Positions 58,154-64,000 of a DNA stretch of 64,000 bases are shown piece by piece. The position numbers and the translations under genes were made by a program. Numbering within the stretch: position 1 is the first letter of the stretch; every line of letters starts with the position of its first letter. The notes beneath the pieces were generated by a model, which was not told the DNA's origin, searched no databases, and worked only from the letters and a program-made list of their open reading frames with translations. Source of the DNA: Mytilisepta virgata (taxonomy: Eukaryota > Mollusca > Bivalvia > Mytilida > Mytilidae); NCBI GenBank assembly GCA_028015205.1, contig CM051516.1, forward strand, positions 57,912,230-57,976,229, given 5' to 3'.

Positions 58154-58377
58154 CCGTGGTGTAGTGGTTAGCACATCGGACTACGAAGCCAAAGGTCCAT
58201 GGTTCGATTCCCGTTCGAGATGAAAATTTCAGGGATCAAATTTGCCCTATCGACACCATTTGCGAGGATGGTCTCGATAAACGATGCTAGTCCTTCTGAT
58301 TGGAACGAAAAATGGCTGTCCCGTGCCAAAGTTGGTATAACATGCTTCCCAATCCACTATAAATAAATAAGTTTAAA
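58154..58377 (+). mobile_element. tRNA-derived SINE, copy B
   Basis: Same insertion as 28485-28713. The left duplication is mutated (CTAACACTTTGTG, 58141-58153), the right intact (58378-58390). Box A and box B are kept; the body has a few-base deletion near 58244. Confidence 0.85.
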
Positions 58378-58559
58378 CTAACAGTTTGCGAGATAAAAGT
58401 GGTCAGATCTAAACAAAGGATTTCAAGGAAATTGTTGCTAATGGAATGATTTTCCAATTCTTATATCAACTGCAAAGTTGGTGAAGTTAATGTTAAATGC
58501 CTTGTCAGTATGGTAAATATAGTTCCAACAATATCCTTTAAACTCTCATCGGTATTATA

Positions 58560-58990
58560 ATCCCGCATCTCGTAAAAGTTCGGGGATATTGTTAACGCCC
58601 CACCTGTCCACCAAACTTTGTTGTGACATAAACTCCTGGTTCATTTTTAACTTCATGCATTTAATTTCTATACAGAATCGTCACATGCTGTATGTAGATG
58701 CGAAATAAGGTTTTAGAATTTTGATTTTCGAAAATTGTGAATTAAAGCTTGTGACCTAAACTCATCTTTCATTCTTCGTTTTATGCATTTAATCTCTATG
58801 TAGTTTTATTGCATACTGAATGTAGATGCGCAATACGTTTTGTGAATTTGATTTGGGGCCCAAAGAGGTCGAATTTCGAAATATGTAAATTTAAGCTTGT
58901 GACATTAACTCCTCTTTCATTTCTAATTTTATGTATTTCATTTCTATACAGTATTGTCATAAAGTGTATGCAAATGCGCAGTAAGGTTTT
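58560..58990. repeat. Tandem repeat of about 125-130 bp, three units
   Basis: Units share CTTGTGACMTAAACTC, TTCATTTCTAA, ATGCATTTAATTTCTAT and GTAGATGCGCAAT. Block A (about 28880-28980) keeps only one, so about 350 bp was lost in A or gained in B by repeat recombination. Confidence 0.65.
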
Positions 58991-59170
58991 AAAATTTTGA
59001 TTTTCCAAAATGTGGGCACGTGTTCAAAGATATGATTTTGAAAAAGGTGCACAGGGATACGAGATGTGGGGAGTGCGGGGAGAGCTGTCGTTTCCGACTA
59101 CCTTAATCTAGTTTTTTAAAATTTATTGTTGGTTCTAATTAGTCATATTTTGGATATCGTAACACCTTGA

Positions 59171-60782
59171 GTGTCATTGGCGGTATGAACATACCGTATG
59201 AAATTTTCAACACGTTGGTTTTTACTTTCAATGCGTTGGTTTTTACTTTCAACGTGTTGGTTTTCACTTTGCTACATGGCTACAAGAAGGGGAGACCGAG
59301 AGCGATTTTTAGATCGATTCAAGGAAATGGTGAATTACTGCAGCCGGATTAGCACTTCAGACAAAATGGACGATAATACATCAGAAAATATTCGTAGATA
59401 GACACTATATGATATGCCCATGATAGATATGTCTGATAAAATTCCATACAAGTAATAACAAATGCTTTGTAGATACTTAACTTTAAGTGTGTGCAGTGCC
59501 ACAGAAATATATATGTATGAAAGCTACAACAATTGGGTTTCAAATGAATAACTGCGTGGGAGTGAGCGCGTAGGCAAAATAACTGCTTTGGCGGCAATTT
59601 GCATGACGTCTTTCAAATAACAACTTCGGGGGGGGGGGGGGGGGGAGGGGGGGCTGATGGGTTATTTTCGTCCTTCGAGATAGTGGAATTTTGCTCTCCG
59701 TGATTCGTTTTTTCATGGATTTATTTTCCGTGGCTCATGATTAGTGCATTTTTTGTGACTCGTTTTCAATTCAATTTGATATACGTCCGCTGTGATGAAG
59801 GTGTTAAATCGTCATTTTTTCGTGAGCAGTGGTGAAGGTGTTAAAGTGTCGTTTTTTTGTTTTGTATTTCCTGTGAACTGTGATCAGCAAATTTAATAAT
59901 TAGTGAACCGTGACCTCCCCCCCTTCCCATTACCCCCCTCAACTTTACGTTCAGTTCAGTGTAATAATACAGTTATGGCCTTCATAAAAGTTAATATCCA
60001 AAATTATTAAATCCTACGGACCTCGAGGAAAATAATAATTTTCTCGATTTAATGATTGTGGATATTAACTTTTGAAGGTCATAATTGTATATTGTTTGGG
60101 TTAAATACAATAGCAACACAAGCTGATGTAAGTTGTATCTACACAAATTTTATTCTAAAATAATATTCAATTAAAACTCGTCTGACCAACTAGACAAGCC
60201 CCGTTGATACAAGTTACAACACCACATCAATAAATATAAACATGGACGTATATAACTTTATAAGTCTATATAAGTCCTCGATATAAATAAAAAGAAAAAT
60301 TGTTTTGGTGTAAATTTTGATTATCAAAAATCTTTGGCCGGACATTACCCAGACAAGAAATCATCGTCATCTTGATTTTCGGCAACAGTTGCCTCTGTAT
60401 TCAATCTGTGGGCCCTGTTTATTAATATTTGCAGACGGACTACGGACGATTCAGCCTTATTTATACTTTACCGCCAATCTCAAGAAAAATCCGGAGGCTG
60501 TCCGAATATTTAGATAATACTTTGTAAGAAAGTTTTTGATTGGTTGACAAAAGTGCAAAACTTACGGTATGGAATGAAAAACTTACGGTATAGAATTGAA
60601 AACCAACGCGTTGGTTTTTCATACCGTATGAATTACGAATCAACGCGTTAGCTGTTACAACCAACGCTTTGGAAGTAAAAACCAACGGGTTGAAAGTGAA
60701 AACCAACGTGTTGAAAGTAAAAACCAACGCTTTGAAAATTTCATACGGTATGTTTAAACCGCCAATGACACGAACGGCCACT
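59171..60782. mobile_element. Inverted-repeat DNA transposon, copy B (left end deleted)
   Basis: Counterpart of 29170-30729. The outer about 27 bp of the left end and part of the candidate exon are deleted. The right arm has four about-22-bp subterminal units (60655-60740), more regular than in A. It includes a poly-G tract at 59628-59653. Confidence 0.65.
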
Positions 60783-61872
60783 AATAGTTTTGTTATCTAT
60801 TAAAACTTTTAACTTTGCCTCTATCGTCATTCTCTGTTTCATTTGTGTTTCTAGTTTGCCCACTTAATGTTGCGGTCTGCTGTTAATTGATTAGCGTCTT
60901 ATTGTACACCTTTCTTGTTATTTTCATATTCAAACAGTGAAACCAGACAGACCAAAGAGGAATTAAGAAAAAAAAACGATTTTTTTTTATTATAAATGCA
61001 TGAATTGTATGTACCAAGTAAGACTATTCTTACTCCGTGATTTTATGTTTGTGTTTGTGAGCTTTTATATTGTTTTCTCTAAAAATCTATCGATTGGATA
61101 ATGCTGGTGGGCTGTTATTTTCTTCGTAGCACGATATTTAAATACAGGTATTGAAATTTTCGGTCCATAAATTTTGAGAAAATGGGGGAACAGTAATTTA
61201 CAGCGGAGTTGACTTTGCCTTGATTTTAGCCATTCTGTTTAGGACCGTTAGATTATAGTGCCCTAAATACAAAGTTTTGATCGCGAGAGTACCCGGTGAA
61301 TGTTTATCAAGATACATGCATTACATTGTACAGAAAAAAATAGTATCCGATTTAAAAAAAAAATTCAAACCATTCACTATCTGCACATATATTTTTAGTT
61401 TATCTGCAGGCATGCGTATACTTTAGCAGTAACGACAGATGAGTGGATGAATTATTGTTTAACGTCCAGTAATTATCATATGCATGTTGATGTGAGATGA
61501 ATATGAACCCTCCTCTGTACTAGATCGGCACGCTAAGTCGGATTTTTAACGTGCTTGCTCAAGTGGTGACAGTCCACAGGAAGACATATCACCCCACTGG
61601 GACATATTATGCTAACTCCGAGCTGAACTTTGCTTCTACTTCTATATGCTGCGTGCTTGACTCAGAAGCAGCAAATACAAAATTTTTAATGTCTTCGGTT
61701 TGGCCCGGGAATCGAGGAATTTATACAGAAAACTCTAGTAACAAACCCCAGTAAGTATGTATACATGCTAAATTCTTAACCTATAGTAGCTAAATTTTAA
61801 GTTGTATCTTTAATACTTTGAATACGTGTATCAATAGTCTGTATTTACGAAATAACTAAATATATGTTTATG
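60783..61872. other. Intergenic DNA downstream of C1q gene 5, no gene seen
   Basis: Paralogous to 30730-31990, with an internal deletion near 61105 relative to A. Confidence 0.45.
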
Positions 61873-62378
61873 TCAATATATACGGAATCCAGAAAACGTT
61901 ATAATAGGGATTCCGGTGGTGTAATATCCAGTCCCACTATATCTTTGAGCCCACACTTTATCTCCTTTCTGAATACGAAGAACAACCATGTTTGTTCCAG
62001 TTTGATGTACGTTTGAGGAGGATCGTTGCCATGCCATAGACCTTACCATGAGATTCCCATTTAATACTATGTCAAAATATATGTCTTTGTTTTCTTGGGA
62101 CATAATGGCAATATAGAAAACAAATGTGCCATCTGTTGGAGAGGTGAAGATCCCAGTAGAGGTACTGTATCCTCCTCCTATATCAGATATAACTTTGTCA
62201 AATACAAGTGTAGATCCAGACCAAGAACTGGTCGATTTAGTTACTCCTACAGTAAAGCCGACCTTTTCCTTAGAGTGTAATAATTCCAATGATGTCACAG
62301 CTAGAGAAAGCTTCGTCTGATCTTGTGTCCATCGCCTAACATTCTCTTGTAAGTCATTTATCCTGCTGTCAATATCAT
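61873..62378 (-). CDS. C1q gene 5, exon 2 (C1q domain)
   Basis: Acceptor TTCCAG|ATGAT at 62380-62379; 506 nt, same phase and length as genes 1-3. It encodes the amphipathic hinge and a complete C1q domain (TGIFTSPTDGTFVFY ... FSGFRIY). It is very close to gene 3 exon 2, with changes concentrated in short exposed stretches (GVTKSTSSWSG, SQENKDIYF). It is joined to exon 1 starting at 63874. Confidence 0.88.
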
Positions 62379-62492
62379 CTGGAAGAAATATAAAATCTAT
62401 AGAAAGCTTAAATGTATTTTCTAAATATTAAATAAATTCTTTGATACCCAATTCATCGATGTACGACTTATCAGTTCTGCTAAAAGCCTTAA

Positions 62493-62765
62493 GGTGGTAC
62501 CTAACACTACAGGGAGATAACTCTGTAAAATCAGCTAAACGTTTTAATAACGTTGTGTTGTTAATGGAATATTAAGCTTTTCAATGATCAATATTAGTGT
62601 TTGTCAAACTGCTATACAATCAGTGTAATTTTTCTGATTAATTGGTTGGTTCAAATGTTTTGAAATTTTTAAATTTTTGTCAATGGGTCAAAGTAAATAC
62701 TTTGTCAAAATTTTATGAAAATTAAACGAGCCAAATTAATTTTAGTGAAAGTGTTGGTTACCACC
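62493..62765. mobile_element. TTAA MITE in the C1q gene 5 intron
   Basis: Counterpart of 32615-32887, flanked by TTAA at 62489-62492 and 62766-62769. One terminal base differs (GTTACCACC). Confidence 0.75.
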
Positions 62766-63873
62766 TTAAATGTTGAAAACCAGAACAATAATTCAAAATT
62801 TTAAACCAATGTTGAGAAATCTTTGCATTTTGTTAATATTTATTTTAAAAACAAAACAATATCCGATTCGTTCAGTCTATTTTGTATATAACGTACTGAA
62901 ACAGTTTCTGTTGGTAAGAGATGGAATCTTGAATGTTCTGAAGAGTTGTGATTGTTTCCGTCCTTGCGTCAAACTTTCTTGTCAAATCAACTGCTCCTTT
63001 ACTTTGGGTTTCCACCATAGGGTTTTAAAATTTGGGGTTTTTTGAACTTGAGACCAACAGGGTTCAAATTTAGAAATACTGATTTTAAGGTTGTGACCTA
63101 AAATCCTCTTTCATTTTTCAATTTAGGAATATTTATTGTCATATACTGTAAGTAGATGTGCAATCAGGTTTTAGAATTTCTTTTATTCTTCAATTTATGC
63201 TTTAATTTTACTTTTTTACAGTTTGCAATTTTGATTTCAAATATTGGGGTCGAATTACTACAATTCTCAATTTAATCTTGCAGCCTAAACTGTTTTCTAT
63301 TTTTATTTTGTTCAGTGATTTAATTTCTAAGTAGAATGATTGCATAATTTTTGTAGACATTCTATAACGTTTTAAATGTTTGACTTTTAAGTCTCCTGAC
63401 TACATGCTGGGTTGCGGGGCCTACTATCTGTTCTGGCAGTAGCTTTCTAGTTATCCGTTTTATCATTATACAGTTTATTGTTGAAAAGAGAAGTTTTATC
63501 GATTCATTGGACCAGTGTGGCATTACTTATACAAGCATAACATATATGGTAGGTCATATTTTTTCCATGAACGACCCCTACAATTGTAATTTTCACTGAC
63601 AGCATATACACTTTCTAATCTTTTTTAGAATAGTAATGATCCTTTGACCTTTCTGTTGTGAATAATTGATTTAACTACATGTAGTTTTCAACGATTATCG
63701 ACAGGCGTTTGACCACTGGTTCTATCTGGAATTCAATGCTACACATTATTGGTCTTACTTGAATTTCGTGTTTCACTATTATAAAAAAAATAGGGAAATT
63801 TCATGTAAATTTGAAAAGACTATAAAATGTTTGTGTGTTATTTTTAATAGTTACCAGGACTACCAAAACTTAC

Positions 63874-64000
63874 CTGGTAGAAGTAATGTAACGTTATCTC
63901 GAAATACTTTCAGATCCGATACGGCGGACAATAATTCCAGTTGTCTTCCATTTGAGTGTGAAAGATCAACTGTCAATTTGTGATAAGTTTTGTTAACAAA
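63874..64000 (-). CDS. C1q gene 5, exon 1 (3' end, runs off the window)
   Basis: Donor ACCAG|GTAAGT at 63873. The visible 127 nt encode the stalk end (FRDNVTLLLPG region) and match gene 3 exon 1. Whether this copy carries gene 3's signal-peptide frameshift cannot be seen, because that part lies beyond the edge. Confidence 0.8.

Larger units (their letters stand above)
52551..64000. repeat. Segmental duplication block B (of about 23.0-34.9 kb)
   Basis: From TATTCAGTTTCTACTT (52556) to the window end, the sequence follows 23.03-34.2 kb in the same order and orientation with scattered substitutions: flank, pearl-like MITE, C1q remnant, SINE 2, SINE 1, inverted-repeat transposon, C1q gene, TTAA MITE. 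Differences include a B-only insertion (52.83-53.16 kb), an A-only tandem expansion (24.26-24.6 kb) and extra repeat units in B (58.56-58.9 kb). Confidence 0.9.

Noticed and set aside
59628..59653. Poly-G tract and the poly-C tract at 29918-29937
   Set aside because: Simple homopolymers inside a transposon; they differ between copies and are prone to sequencing error.

Overview
The window is nuclear DNA of a bivalve mollusc, most likely a mussel (Mytilus-like; inference). The grounds are very AT-rich intron-bearing DNA, a tandem array of secreted coiled-coil + C1q-domain genes (a family hugely expanded in bivalves), and dense mobile elements: SINEs, MITEs, a 5'-truncated LINE and Polinton-type DNA.

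Host genes. Four C1q genes and part of a fifth lie head-to-tail on the minus strand. Each has exon 1 (signal peptide plus coiled-coil stalk, about 748 nt) and exon 2 (C1q domain, about 506 nt), behind a near-identical TATA/CCAAT promoter. Gene 1 is 4159-6017, gene 2 is 18739-20633, gene 3 is 31995-34790 (10-nt frameshift in exon 1), gene 4 is 42667-52456, and gene 5 begins at 61873 and runs off the right edge. Two more C1q remnants lack the stalk exon (about 25.0-25.5 and 54.6-55.1 kb). Gene flanks are paralogous, and about 23.0-34.9 kb is repeated as about 52.56-64.0 kb, with insertions, deletions and tandem-repeat length changes between the two copies (called A and B).

Mobile DNA. (i) 1-1912 looks like the right end of a Polinton-like element carrying a PC4-like gene. 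(ii) 9119-15984 is a THAP-coding DNA transposon flanked by TTAA; nested in it are a MULE derivative (11445-12749, 10-bp target duplication) and a 5'-truncated LINE (13439-15699, 14-bp target duplication). (iii) 29170-30729 and its B copy form a DNA transposon with subterminal repeats. (iv) Two tRNA-derived SINEs with target duplications occur in both A and B. (v) Several fold-back MITEs and minisatellites are present.

The most unusual object is 45668-51258: a complete 5,591-bp element with 212-bp terminal inverted repeats starting AG and a probable 6-bp target duplication, inserted in the intron of C1q gene 4. It encodes, tightly packed on the plus strand, a CARD (death-fold) protein, a one-repeat TBP-like protein overlapping it by 10 nt, an unrecognised 150-aa protein, and one 462-aa protein joining zinc fingers, an A32/FtsK-type packaging ATPase and an adenain-type cysteine protease. 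A truncated PC4-like gene abuts its right repeat. No polymerase, integrase or capsid gene is visible inside it, so it appears to be a miniature or defective Polinton/adintovirus-like element with accessory genes that suggest host cell-death and transcription interference (inference).
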